From positions 37,307,119-37,371,118 of the forward strand of contig OX424559.1 in NCBI GenBank assembly GCA_949152475.1: a stretch of 64,000 nt of DNA, read 5' to 3'. The position numbers and the translations under genes were made by a program. The notes beneath the pieces are model-generated. The model saw nothing but the letters and a program-made list of their open reading frames with translations, had not been told where the DNA came from and searched no databases. This document shows, one piece after another, positions 46,216-57,079 of this stretch. Numbering within the stretch: position 1 is the first letter of the stretch; each line of letters begins with the position of its first letter. Source of the DNA: Terebella lapidaria. Its lineage: Eukaryota; Annelida; Polychaeta; Terebellida; Terebellidae.

Positions 46216-47440
46216 GAACTTCGTACTTGACCTCGAATGCTTGAAGGTTTGCTAAGAAGTATGACTGCCCTTACGTTTATGGCATCATATCGAAAAATTT
46301 ATCATGACAGCAAAGAGAACCACACATGGCCTACTTTCAGCAGAATTGAACAAGCTTTCCATCCTACGGGTTCATTCGTTCCACTTTAGGATGAATACTT
46401 TCCGAGATACAACCTTATTTCGAAAGTTGACGTTTGACGTCATGGCGTCATTGTCGTTGCACGTAACGTCTTGAAACTCAATAGATGGCTGGGTATTAAT
46501 ATCCCACATATGTCCTCATGACCACAGTCCAATAGCTTCAAATTTGAGTGCACTGTGGATGTTTGAAAGTTTGCTGAAAAGTAGAAAAATTGGTATGACG
46601 TTTATGACGTCATAGCGGAAAATCTTTCATTGCAAAAAAGTATTGGAAAGTGCTCTCGTAAACCAGAATTCAACGAGCTTTCCAATGGTGCAAGCCGTTT
46701 CTCTGTATGATAAATATTTCCCGATATATAGCCCCATTTTGTAAATTGACGTTTTACGTCATGACGTCATTGACGTTGCACGTAGCGTGTTGAAACTCGG
46801 AACATAGCTAAGCATTATGATTCCACATATGTTCTCACAATTACAGCCCAATGTCTTCAAATGTGAGGGCGCTGTAGATATTTGAAAGTTCGCTGCAAAG
46901 TCGAAAAATTGGTATGACAGGCCTTACGTTTATGACGTCATAGCGGAAAATCTTTCATTGCGGAAAAGTATCGGACAGTACGCTTCCAAACAAGAATTCA
47001 ATGAGCTTTCCAATGGAGCCATTCGCTTCTCTGTACGACAAATACTTTTCGATATATAGCCCCATTTCGAAAATTGACGTTTTACGTCATGACGTCATTG
47101 ACGTTGCACGTAACATGTTGAAACTCGGTATATGGCTGTGCGTTATTATTCCACATGAGTTCTGATAATTACAGTCCAATACCTCCAAATTGTAGAGAAC
47201 TGTGGATGTTTGAATATTCGCTGAAAAGTCGAAAAATTGGTATGACAGGCCTTACGTTTATGACGTCATAGCGGAAAATCTATCATGGCGGAAAAGTATC
47301 GGACAGTACCCATCTAAACTAGAATTCAACGAGCTTTCCAATGGTGCAATTCGCTTCTCTGTACGACAAATAATTTTTGATATATAGCCCCATTTTGAAA
47401 AATGACGTTTCACGTCGTGACGTCATTGACGTTCGAACAA
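46216..47440 (+). repeat. 328-bp satellite block IV
   Basis: Landmarks at about 46,597, 46,926 and 47,258; the first monomer is degenerate (TTATGGCATCATATCG). Confidence 0.85.
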
Positions 47441-47565
47441 TCCACGTAAAACTTCACAGTTTGATGGAGGATACCATTATATATCCGTGTGTTGAATTTC
47501 AGAGGTATCGGTTTAAATGTGACTGCTGTGTGAATTTCTGAAAATTCGAAAAAAAATGAGAGATG
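47441..47565 (+). repeat. Truncated satellite tail
   Basis: Same cut at GAGAGATG as at 26,454, so the junction of this tail with a TCTGGTGCATG head was duplicated together. Confidence 0.75.
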
Positions 47566-47658
47566 TCTGGTGCATGTACAGGACCTTTGGTCCTGAGACA
47601 AATTACCGCTAAAAACCGGGAATGGGGCTGATCCATCCGCCGGTTCGTCGTCCCCAAT
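47566..47658 (+). repeat. 5' head preceding the 1,261-bp pair
   Basis: TCTGGTGCATG, perfect palindrome AGGACCTTTGGTCCT (47580-47594), ACCGCTAAAAACCGGG. Confidence 0.78.
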
Positions 47659-48919
47659 AGTTCTGATATAAAGTGGCCTGTCGCTTGACCCAGACTGTAT
47701 TTAGACATGAGTTTTAGGCTTTATTATATCAGTTGGACACCTCTGAGTCTGAAAACAAAAGAATTGTTTTGTTGTTTGAGATGTGCACTTGGACACATAT
47801 ATGATATACTGTACTGCTGCTCAACCGAGTGTGTATATTTAGAAGTGGACATGTCCACAGGGGGTAATCGTTTCTGCAGCTTATTGGCGTGTGAACGGAT
47901 TGAGAATCAGATTCACCCCACTGTTCTTTTTACTTTGATATCTCGACGAGTTTTCAATTTATTCCAAATGTAAAAGGTGCATTATAAACTAGAAATAACA
48001 CTGCAACTGACTGTATGAAATGCTTTAGAATTGAATGTTCAGTAAATTTGTGAAAATTGGAGCCATGAAAACATTAAAAATATCTGTAAAATCTAGAATC
48101 CTCATAAGATTCTGATTAAGTTTTGTCAGATTATAGACAAAGTTCGAGGTCAATCATAGAATTGACATCTTTGTCTGATTGATATACCTCTTCTGAATGA
48201 CATGGTTCAAATTTCATGAACCTACGACAATTCCAATGGATGTTATTACCGGAAACGTGTTTTTCTGGGATTTCGATGACCTTGACCTTGACCTTTGACC
48301 TTTGCACTTCAAGTCGTAGAGGTCAATGCTGTCAATATGCATATCAAGTTTCAAGAGATTCCATGCAGTATTGACGGTGTTATGGCCTTTTGAAACTTCG
48401 GAAATTTGACGTTTATGACGTCATTGTGACGTCAGTTTACGTCGCAGCGCCAAAAATAAGATATCACTGGAATCAGGGGCTCAAGACCTTTCTAACGATA
48501 TACTACTCGATGTGCTGCGCCGACCTTCGTACTTGACCTTGACTTCGACCTCAGGCGAACTTCTCAAAGTCAAGGTCAAATGTCGAGATCAAGGTCACAG
48601 AAGATAGAACTCGAGTTTATCTACATTATGAAATTAATTTGAAGTCTCTAGGACCATTAGAACCGAAGTTATGGCCACTTATGTGTTTTCAACGTTTTGC
48701 GTGACCTTGACCTTGACCTTTGACCTAGAATCACCAAAATCGAACTTGACCTGCCCGTTATCCTACAGAATATGCACACCAACTTTGGAAGGAATTGAGT
48801 AAGAAATGTGGACGCTAGAGTGCGAACAAACAAACAAATCCACAAACAAATCCACAAACAAACTTCCCCACAAACAGATCAACATACTTGCCAAAATCGA
48901 AGATTCTGGCAAGTAATAA
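47659..48919 (+). mobile_element. 1,261-bp unit, copy 1
   Basis: TATAAAG at 47667-47673, P module, half-site and CRE core closely related to the 1,429-bp unit, a TGACCTTGACC tract before the tail, GTGGACGCTAGAGTGC, (AAAC)n with ATCC interruptions, one hairpin (48886-48914) and AATAAA (48915-48920). The next copy starts at the last A of AATAAA. Confidence 0.88.
48886..48914. repeat. Terminal hairpin, ACTTGCCAAAATC form
   Basis: Arms ACTTGCCAAAATC and GATTCTGGCAAGT, loop GAA, preceded by GATCAACAT and followed at once by AATAAAG. Second copy at 50147-50175. Confidence 0.88.
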
Positions 48920-50178
48920 AGTTCTGATATAAAGTGGCCTGTCGCTTGACCCAGACTGTATTTAGACATGAGTTTTAGGCTTTATTATATCAGTTGGACA
49001 CCTCTGAGTCTGAAAACAAAAGAATTGTTTTGTTGTTTGAGATGTGCACTTGGACACATATATGATATACTGTACTGCTGCTCAACCGAGTGTGTATATT
49101 TAGAAGTGGACATGTCCACAGGGGGTAATCGTTTCTGCAGCTTATTGGCGTGTGAACGGATTGAGAATCAGATTCACCCCACTGTTCTTTTTACTTTGAT
49201 ATCTCGACGAGTTTTCAATTTATTCCAAATGTAAAAGGTGCATTATAAACTAGAAATAACACTGCAACTGACTGTATGAAATGCTTTAGAATTGAATGTT
49301 CAGTAAATTTGTGAAAATTGGAGCCATGAAAACATTAAAAATATCTGTAAAATCTAGAATCCTCATAAGATTCTGATTAAGTTTTGTCAGATTATAGACA
49401 AAGTTCGAGGTCAATCATAGAATTGACATCTTTGTCTGATTGATATACCTCTTCTGAATGACATGGTTCAAATTTCATGAACCTACGACAATTCCAATGG
49501 ATGTTATTACCGGAAACGTGTTTTTCTGGGATTTCGATGACCTTGACCTTGACCTTTGACCTTTGCACTTCAAGTCGTAGAGGTCAATGCTGTCAATATG
49601 CATATCAAGTTTCAAGAGATTCCATGCAGTATTGACGGTGTTATGGCCTTTTGAAACTTCGGAAATTTGACGTTTATGACGTCATTGTGACGTCAGTTTA
49701 CGTCGCAGCGCCAAAAATAAGATATCACTGGAATCAGGGGCTCAAGACCTTTCTAACGATATACTACTCGATGTGCTGCGCCGACCTTCGTACTTGACCT
49801 TGACTTCGACCTCAGGCGAACTTCTCAAAGTCAAGGTCAAATGTCGAGATCAAGGTCACAGAAGATAGAACTCGAGTTTATCTACATTATGAAATTAATT
49901 TGAAGTCTCTAGGACCATTAGAACCGAAGTTATGGCCACTTATGTGTTTTCAACGTTTTGCGTGACCTTGACCTTGACCTTTGACCTAGAATCACCAAAA
50001 TCGAACTTGACCTGCCCGTTATCCTACAGAATATGCACACCAACTTTGGAAGGAATTGAGTAAGAAATGTGGACGCTAGAGTGCGAACAAACAAACAAAT
50101 CCACAAACAAATCCACAAACAAACTTCCCCACAAACAGATCAACATACTTGCCAAAATCGAAGATTCTGGCAAGTAAC
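48920..50178 (+). mobile_element. 1,261-bp unit, copy 2
   Basis: No difference from copy 1 seen until just past its hairpin, where AACAAACATAC replaces AATAAAG and leads into two further hairpin cassettes. Confidence 0.88.
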
Positions 50179-50217
50179 AAACATACAAATAAACAAACAA
50201 ACCGAACTGACCAACAT

Positions 50218-50244
50218 AGTTGACGAATTTTTAATTCGTCAACT
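50218..50244. repeat. Perfect hairpin, AGTTGAC form
   Basis: Arms AGTTGACGAATT and AATTCGTCAACT pair at all 12 positions around TTT. Its left arm is the same 12 bases that end the left complex and copies c and d. Confidence 0.9.
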
Positions 50245-50299
50245 AACAAACGGAACCGACCAACATAGTTGTCGAATTTTCAATTCGTCAACTAATAAA

Positions 50300-51343
50300 G
50301 CTCCGCAAGTAGAAGAGACCCTGCGTATATCCGTTTCATGTACAGGATCTTTGGTTTTTAGATGAATGGTGCTCCCTACGCGTTTTCGTCACCCCCGATA
50401 GTGCTGATATAAAAGAGCCCCTGGCTCGCCAGAGATTGTATTTAAACAAGAGTTTTAGGCTTTGTTATATCACTTGTGCATTACTGAGTTAGAAAACCAC
50501 AGAAATGTTGCTTTAGATCAGTATTCAGATGCATACAAGGTATATTGTATTACTACGCGACCGAGTGTTGATATTAGAGACGGTACAAGTGCACAGGGGG
50601 TAATCGTTTCCACATCTTATTGGGGTTTGAACGGGCTGACAAACAGATTTACCCCACCTCTCTTTCCGTCTTGATATCTCAGCGAGTTTTCAATATATTT
50701 TCAACATGAAAAGTGCACCATAAACTAGAAATAACACTGCAATTTTCTACATAAAAAACTTCAAAATTAAATGTTGAATTATTTTTTTAAAATTGGATCC
50801 AGAAGAAAAATAAATGTACCCATAAAATCCGGAATCCGGATCCGATCCGGATGAATTTTTTTCAGTTTATGGACCATGATAGTCCGCCACTTTGTAGGAA
50901 AAATCAAGCTGAAATATGCACAATAGACCGAAATATAATATAAAATATAAGTTAAATGGAGTTTTCAATGTTAAATTCAAATAGCTGTCAAATCCGTAAT
51001 CCGGGTCCGATCCGGGTCAAAATTATAATGTGTGTATAGGATATCATTCTGCACATGTGACTAAAATTTCAAGAGAATTCATTGAAAATTGAACGAGTTA
51101 TGAATTTTTGAAAAATCGCCCCATGTTAAAGATAGGGATTTTTCGAGTTTTCAAGAATTTTTGATGACGTCATCAATAAACCGATTTTCTTCAAAAACTT
51201 TCGGTGTCCTTCCTGGGTGAATACCTACCTATCAGAAAAATTTCGTGATGCTCGCACTAAAACTGTGGCCTGTATCGTGCTAACAGACAGACAGACAAAC
51301 AAACAAACAAACGAGGGGCCATAGGCCCGGCAGTTGACGAATT
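50300..51343 (+). mobile_element. 1-kb element, copy d
   Basis: Preceded by an AGTTGTC hairpin (50267-50293) and AATAAA (50294-50299). TATAAAAG at 50408-50415. Shares the GAAAAATCGCCCC variant with copy c, so c and d are closest. Ends GGGCCATAGGCCC (51316-51328) and AGTTGACGAATT. Confidence 0.82.
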
Positions 51344-52010
51344 CGCAAACTGTGGTTTCAACGTAAATGTCAAGGTTATAGTAATGGGGCCACCCTTTAG
51401 ACATTTTACATGTCGTGGATAAATGATCCGAAATAACTACATCTCAGGAAGTCGAAATTTCAATTTTGGCAAGCAGATACCATTGGCCAAGGCCAAGCTT
51501 GTCAAAATCTTTCTTCATATTAGGAGCATCAATATCACGTGGCCTGGAGCACTCGTTCTGCAGAATACATCCTCCAAGCTTAGTGCTTGGAGTGCTAATG
51601 AAGAAAAAAGCGAACCAGAGGCTACAGACAACACCCATGCCGGAAATCTCACATTATTATGACGTTATATAGCGTCAATGGCATACTACAAACCTGATAT
51701 ACTGTTTTTTCCTGAATATACCTGTTAATATTTTGTTTATAAATTTTTACTGATTTTATTTTGTATCACTTGTTATAGTTACCAAGGTCAAATGTTATAT
51801 TCAGGTTGGAAAACATTATAATATCTTAAGATAATATGTATGACGTCAATGGCATTTCCCCAATCAGCAAAAATTGAATGTGAACATGATAGGCTTTCAT
51901 AAAACATTGAAAATTTGAAACACTGGTATTATGGGAACTACATTTATGTCGACATACTGAAAATTTGTCATGGCGGGATAGAATCACACATTACCTGGCT
52001 CAAGCAGAAT
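51344..52010. other. Non-repeat stretch with short open frames
   Basis: Sequence after the terminus of copy d differs from that after 25,314 and 45,308. Overlapping open frames of 64-79 codons lie on both strands between 51,423 and 51,672; the minus-strand frame includes APNMKKDFDKLGLGQWYLLA. I do not recognise it; it could be a lone exon or exon relic, or chance. Confidence 0.45.
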
Positions 52011-52444
52011 TGAACGAACTTTCCAATAGTGTAATCCGATCCATTCTAGGAGAAATATTTATCTACACACAGCCATATTTCGAAAATTGACATTTGACGT
52101 CATGACGTCATTGACGTTTGAAGGATGCAGTCAAAACTTCATATCAGATCGAAAATGTTAAAATATAGGGGCATACAAAATTTGAAGGAAGTCGGTCTCA
52201 ATTTGATTGTTTTTTGAACTTTTAAATTTGTTTTGTATTTTGGCGTTGATGAGAGGTGAGGATTTTGCCAATGTTTGGCAGTGTCTAGTAACATCATCAT
52301 TCGCCCCTCGAAATTGCGCTGATTTAGGTTGGAGGCAGATTGCTACATGTGGTAAGTGTGGTTTGGATCACACGCAAATTGTGGCTGCATTGTTGCGAAC
52401 AATGATTTCGCCAAGTAACAAAAGAAACTCAAGAAAAAAATATA
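52011..52444 (+). repeat. Decayed satellite monomer and tail
   Basis: TTTCCAATAGTGTAATCCG, ACGTCATGACGTCATTGACG and GATGAGAGGTGAGGATTT mark a heavily diverged monomer and tail. It ends with a lone right-arm-like GATTTCGCCAAGTAAC near 52,405 without a matching left arm. Confidence 0.65.
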
Positions 52445-52528
52445 TCTGGTGCATGAACAGGACCTTTGGTCCTCGGCCAAATTACTGCTAAAAACCGAGA
52501 ACAGTACTGATTCATACGCCGTCACCCC
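52445..52528 (+). repeat. 5' head preceding the 1,517-bp array
   Basis: TCTGGTGCATG, perfect palindrome AGGACCTTTGGTCCT (52459-52473), ACTGCTAAAAACCGAG. Missing from later copies. Confidence 0.78.
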
Positions 52529-52540
52529 CGATAGTGCTGA

Positions 52541-52548
52541 TATAAAAG
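52541..52548 (+). promoter_or_regulatory. TATA box of the 1,517-bp unit
   Basis: TATAAAAG, 12 bp after the array restart. Recurs at 54058, 55575, 57092, 58609, 60126, 61643 and 63160. Confidence 0.55.
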
Positions 52549-53744
52549 AGCCCCTGGCTTGCCACAGATTGTATTTAGACAAGAGTTTTAGGCTTTGTTA
52601 TATCACTTGTGCATCACTGAGTTAGAAAACCACAGAAATGTTGTTTGAGATCAGTATTCAGATGCATACAAGGTCTGTTGTATTGCTACGCGACCGAGTG
52701 TTGATATTAGAGACAGTACATGTGCACAGAGGGTAATCGTTTCCACATATTATTGGCGTGTGAACGGGCTGACAAACAGATTTACCCCACCTCTCTTTCC
52801 GTCTAGATATCTCAGCGAGTTTTCAAGTTATTTTGAATATAAAAATTGCACCATAAACTAGAAATAACACTACAATTTTCTACATGAAAAACTTCAAAAT
52901 TAAATATTGAATTATTTTTTTAAAAATTGGATCCAGAAGAAATTGAAATGTATCCGTAGAATCCGGAATCCGGATCCGATCCGGATCAAACTTGTGGTGT
53001 CTGTAGGGGTTGTCATTCTCCACTTGTGTGTGAAATTTCAAGAGAATCCAATCAAAATTTATCGAGTTATGAATTTTTGAATAGTCGCCCATGTTATAGA
53101 TAGGGATTTTTCGAGTTTTCAAGAACTTCTATTGACGTTACCTTGACCTTGACCTTTGACCTCCGTACTTCAATTCGTAGAGGTCAATATTGATAACATG
53201 CAAAACAAGTTTCAAGTGATTCCATTCAGTATTGACGATGTTATGGCCTTTTGAAATTTCTTAAATTTAACGTTTATGACGTGATTGTGACGTCACTGTA
53301 CGTCGCAGTGCCGCAAATAAGGTATCACTGCAATCGGGGGTTCAAGATCTTTCCAACGATATACTACTTGATTTGGTGCGCCAAACTTTGTACTTGACCT
53401 TGATATTCACCTTAAGCGAACTTCTCAAGGTCAAGGTCAAAAGTCAAAGTCAAGTTCGCAGACGATAGAACTCGAGTGTATCTACAATATGAACGTGGTT
53501 TGAAGTGTCTAGGACGATTAGAATCGGAGCTATGGCCATTTATGTGTTTTTGATCTTTTGTGTGACCTTGACCTTGACCTTTAGTCTAAGGTCACCAAAA
53601 TCCAGCCATCTCCAGGTATATACCTAAGCTATGTATCCATGAAATTTGGTGATGATCCGGCCGGAACTGTGTCTTGTAGAGCAGTAAAATACAAAGAACA
53701 AACTAGATTTTGATGATGTCAGTAAAGAGCAAAGCAGTTTTTCC

Positions 53745-53758
53745 GTTGCCATGGCAAC
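53745..53758. promoter_or_regulatory. Perfect X-box palindrome
   Basis: GTTGCCATGGCAAC fits the symmetrical site of RFX-family factors (GTTRCCATGGYAAC), which in animals act at ciliary and other genes. Present once per 1,517-bp unit. Use by the host is not shown. Confidence 0.5.
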
Positions 53759-53906
53759 ATTTTTCAAGCGAATTTGACTGAAAACGATGGGTGGCTCACT
53801 TAAAGCCTAAAAAATGTTCCCATAAATTTTGGTGATGATCCGACGAAAACTGTGGCCTGTAGCGTGCAAACAGACAAACAGACAAACCAACGGAACTGAC
53901 CAACAT

Positions 53907-53939
53907 AGTTGTCGAATTTTCAATTCGTCAACTAATAAA
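53907..53939 (+). terminator. Hairpin plus AATAAA at the unit end
   Basis: Arms AGTTGTCGAATT and AATTCGTCAACT, loop TTC, followed with no gap by AATAAA. It could act as a transcript 3' end (the AATAAA matches the metazoan poly(A) signal) or as a rolling-circle terminator; sequence alone cannot decide. Recurs at 55424, 56941, 58458, 59975, 61492 and 63009. Confidence 0.5.
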
Positions 53940-54045
53940 GATCCGCAAGTAGAAGAAACTCTGCGTGTATTCGTTGCATGTACAGGATCTTTGGTTTTTA
54001 GATGAAATATTACTAACGGTGCTCCCTACGCATTTCCGTAAATGT

Positions 54046-55562
54046 CGATAGTGCTGATATAAAAGAGCCCCTGGCTTGCCACAGATTGTATTTAGACAAG
54101 AGTTTTAGGCTTTGTTATATCACTTGTGCATCACTGAGTTAGAAAACCACAGAAATGTTGTTTGAGATCAGTATTCAGATGCATACAAGGTCTGTTGTAT
54201 TGCTACGCGACCGAGTGTTGATATTAGAGACAGTACATGTGCACAGAGGGTAATCGTTTCCACATATTATTGGCGTGTGAACGGGCTGACAAACAGATTT
54301 ACCCCACCTCTCTTTCCGTCTAGATATCTCAGCGAGTTTTCAAGTTATTTTGAATATAAAAATTGCACCATAAACTAGAAATAACACTACAATTTTCTAC
54401 ATGAAAAACTTCAAAATTAAATATTGAATTATTTTTTTAAAAATTGGATCCAGAAGAAATTGAAATGTATCCGTAGAATCCGGAATCCGGATCCGATCCG
54501 GATCAAACTTGTGGTGTCTGTAGGGGTTGTCATTCTCCACTTGTGTGTGAAATTTCAAGAGAATCCAATCAAAATTTATCGAGTTATGAATTTTTGAATA
54601 GTCGCCCATGTTATAGATAGGGATTTTTCGAGTTTTCAAGAACTTCTATTGACGTTACCTTGACCTTGACCTTTGACCTCCGTACTTCAATTCGTAGAGG
54701 TCAATATTGATAACATGCAAAACAAGTTTCAAGTGATTCCATTCAGTATTGACGATGTTATGGCCTTTTGAAATTTCTTAAATTTAACGTTTATGACGTG
54801 ATTGTGACGTCACTGTACGTCGCAGTGCCGCAAATAAGGTATCACTGCAATCGGGGGTTCAAGATCTTTCCAACGATATACTACTTGATTTGGTGCGCCA
54901 AACTTTGTACTTGACCTTGATATTCACCTTAAGCGAACTTCTCAAGGTCAAGGTCAAAAGTCAAAGTCAAGTTCGCAGACGATAGAACTCGAGTGTATCT
55001 ACAATATGAACGTGGTTTGAAGTGTCTAGGACGATTAGAATCGGAGCTATGGCCATTTATGTGTTTTTGATCTTTTGTGTGACCTTGACCTTGACCTTTA
55101 GTCTAAGGTCACCAAAATCCAGCCATCTCCAGGTATATACCTAAGCTATGTATCCATGAAATTTGGTGATGATCCGGCCGGAACTGTGTCTTGTAGAGCA
55201 GTAAAATACAAAGAACAAACTAGATTTTGATGATGTCAGTAAAGAGCAAAGCAGTTTTTCCGTTGCCATGGCAACATTTTTCAAGCGAATTTGACTGAAA
55301 ACGATGGGTGGCTCACTTAAAGCCTAAAAAATGTTCCCATAAATTTTGGTGATGATCCGACGAAAACTGTGGCCTGTAGCGTGCAAACAGACAAACAGAC
55401 AAACCAACGGAACTGACCAACATAGTTGTCGAATTTTCAATTCGTCAACTAATAAAGATCCGCAAGTAGAAGAAACTCTGCGTGTATTCGTTGCATGTAC
55501 AGGATCTTTGGTTTTTAGATGAAATATTACTAACGGTGCTCCCTACGCATTTCCGTAAATGT
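54046..55562 (+). mobile_element. 1,517-bp array, copy 2
   Basis: No difference from copy 1 noticed by eye. Hairpin at 55424. Confidence 0.9.
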
Positions 55563-57079
55563 CGATAGTGCTGATATAAAAGAGCCCCTGGCTTGCCACA
55601 GATTGTATTTAGACAAGAGTTTTAGGCTTTGTTATATCACTTGTGCATCACTGAGTTAGAAAACCACAGAAATGTTGTTTGAGATCAGTATTCAGATGCA
55701 TACAAGGTCTGTTGTATTGCTACGCGACCGAGTGTTGATATTAGAGACAGTACATGTGCACAGAGGGTAATCGTTTCCACATATTATTGGCGTGTGAACG
55801 GGCTGACAAACAGATTTACCCCACCTCTCTTTCCGTCTAGATATCTCAGCGAGTTTTCAAGTTATTTTGAATATAAAAATTGCACCATAAACTAGAAATA
55901 ACACTACAATTTTCTACATGAAAAACTTCAAAATTAAATATTGAATTATTTTTTTAAAAATTGGATCCAGAAGAAATTGAAATGTATCCGTAGAATCCGG
56001 AATCCGGATCCGATCCGGATCAAACTTGTGGTGTCTGTAGGGGTTGTCATTCTCCACTTGTGTGTGAAATTTCAAGAGAATCCAATCAAAATTTATCGAG
56101 TTATGAATTTTTGAATAGTCGCCCATGTTATAGATAGGGATTTTTCGAGTTTTCAAGAACTTCTATTGACGTTACCTTGACCTTGACCTTTGACCTCCGT
56201 ACTTCAATTCGTAGAGGTCAATATTGATAACATGCAAAACAAGTTTCAAGTGATTCCATTCAGTATTGACGATGTTATGGCCTTTTGAAATTTCTTAAAT
56301 TTAACGTTTATGACGTGATTGTGACGTCACTGTACGTCGCAGTGCCGCAAATAAGGTATCACTGCAATCGGGGGTTCAAGATCTTTCCAACGATATACTA
56401 CTTGATTTGGTGCGCCAAACTTTGTACTTGACCTTGATATTCACCTTAAGCGAACTTCTCAAGGTCAAGGTCAAAAGTCAAAGTCAAGTTCGCAGACGAT
56501 AGAACTCGAGTGTATCTACAATATGAACGTGGTTTGAAGTGTCTAGGACGATTAGAATCGGAGCTATGGCCATTTATGTGTTTTTGATCTTTTGTGTGAC
56601 CTTGACCTTGACCTTTAGTCTAAGGTCACCAAAATCCAGCCATCTCCAGGTATATACCTAAGCTATGTATCCATGAAATTTGGTGATGATCCGGCCGGAA
56701 CTGTGTCTTGTAGAGCAGTAAAATACAAAGAACAAACTAGATTTTGATGATGTCAGTAAAGAGCAAAGCAGTTTTTCCGTTGCCATGGCAACATTTTTCA
56801 AGCGAATTTGACTGAAAACGATGGGTGGCTCACTTAAAGCCTAAAAAATGTTCCCATAAATTTTGGTGATGATCCGACGAAAACTGTGGCCTGTAGCGTG
56901 CAAACAGACAAACAGACAAACCAACGGAACTGACCAACATAGTTGTCGAATTTTCAATTCGTCAACTAATAAAGATCCGCAAGTAGAAGAAACTCTGCGT
57001 GTATTCGTTGCATGTACAGGATCTTTGGTTTTTAGATGAAATATTACTAACGGTGCTCCCTACGCATTTCCGTAAATGT
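55563..57079 (+). mobile_element. 1,517-bp array, copy 3
   Basis: Hairpin at 56941; apparently identical to its neighbours. Confidence 0.9.

Larger units (their letters stand above)
52529..54045 (+). mobile_element. 1,517-bp array, copy 1
   Basis: TATAAAAG (52541-52548), P module, ATCCGG cluster near 52,960-52,985, half-site tract with DR1 (53150-53162), TTATGACGTGATTGTGACGTCA near 53,275 (read in parts), AGGTCAAGGTCA near 53,430, a second TGACCTTGACC tract near 53,565, tail CTGTGTCTTGTAGAGC, X-box palindrome GTTGCCATGGCAAC (53745-53758), second tail CTGTGGCCTGTAGCGTGC, hairpin (53907-53933), AATAAA (53934-53939) and a 106-bp linker. The two tails suggest this unit arose by fusion of two elements. 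No protein supported. Confidence 0.9.
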
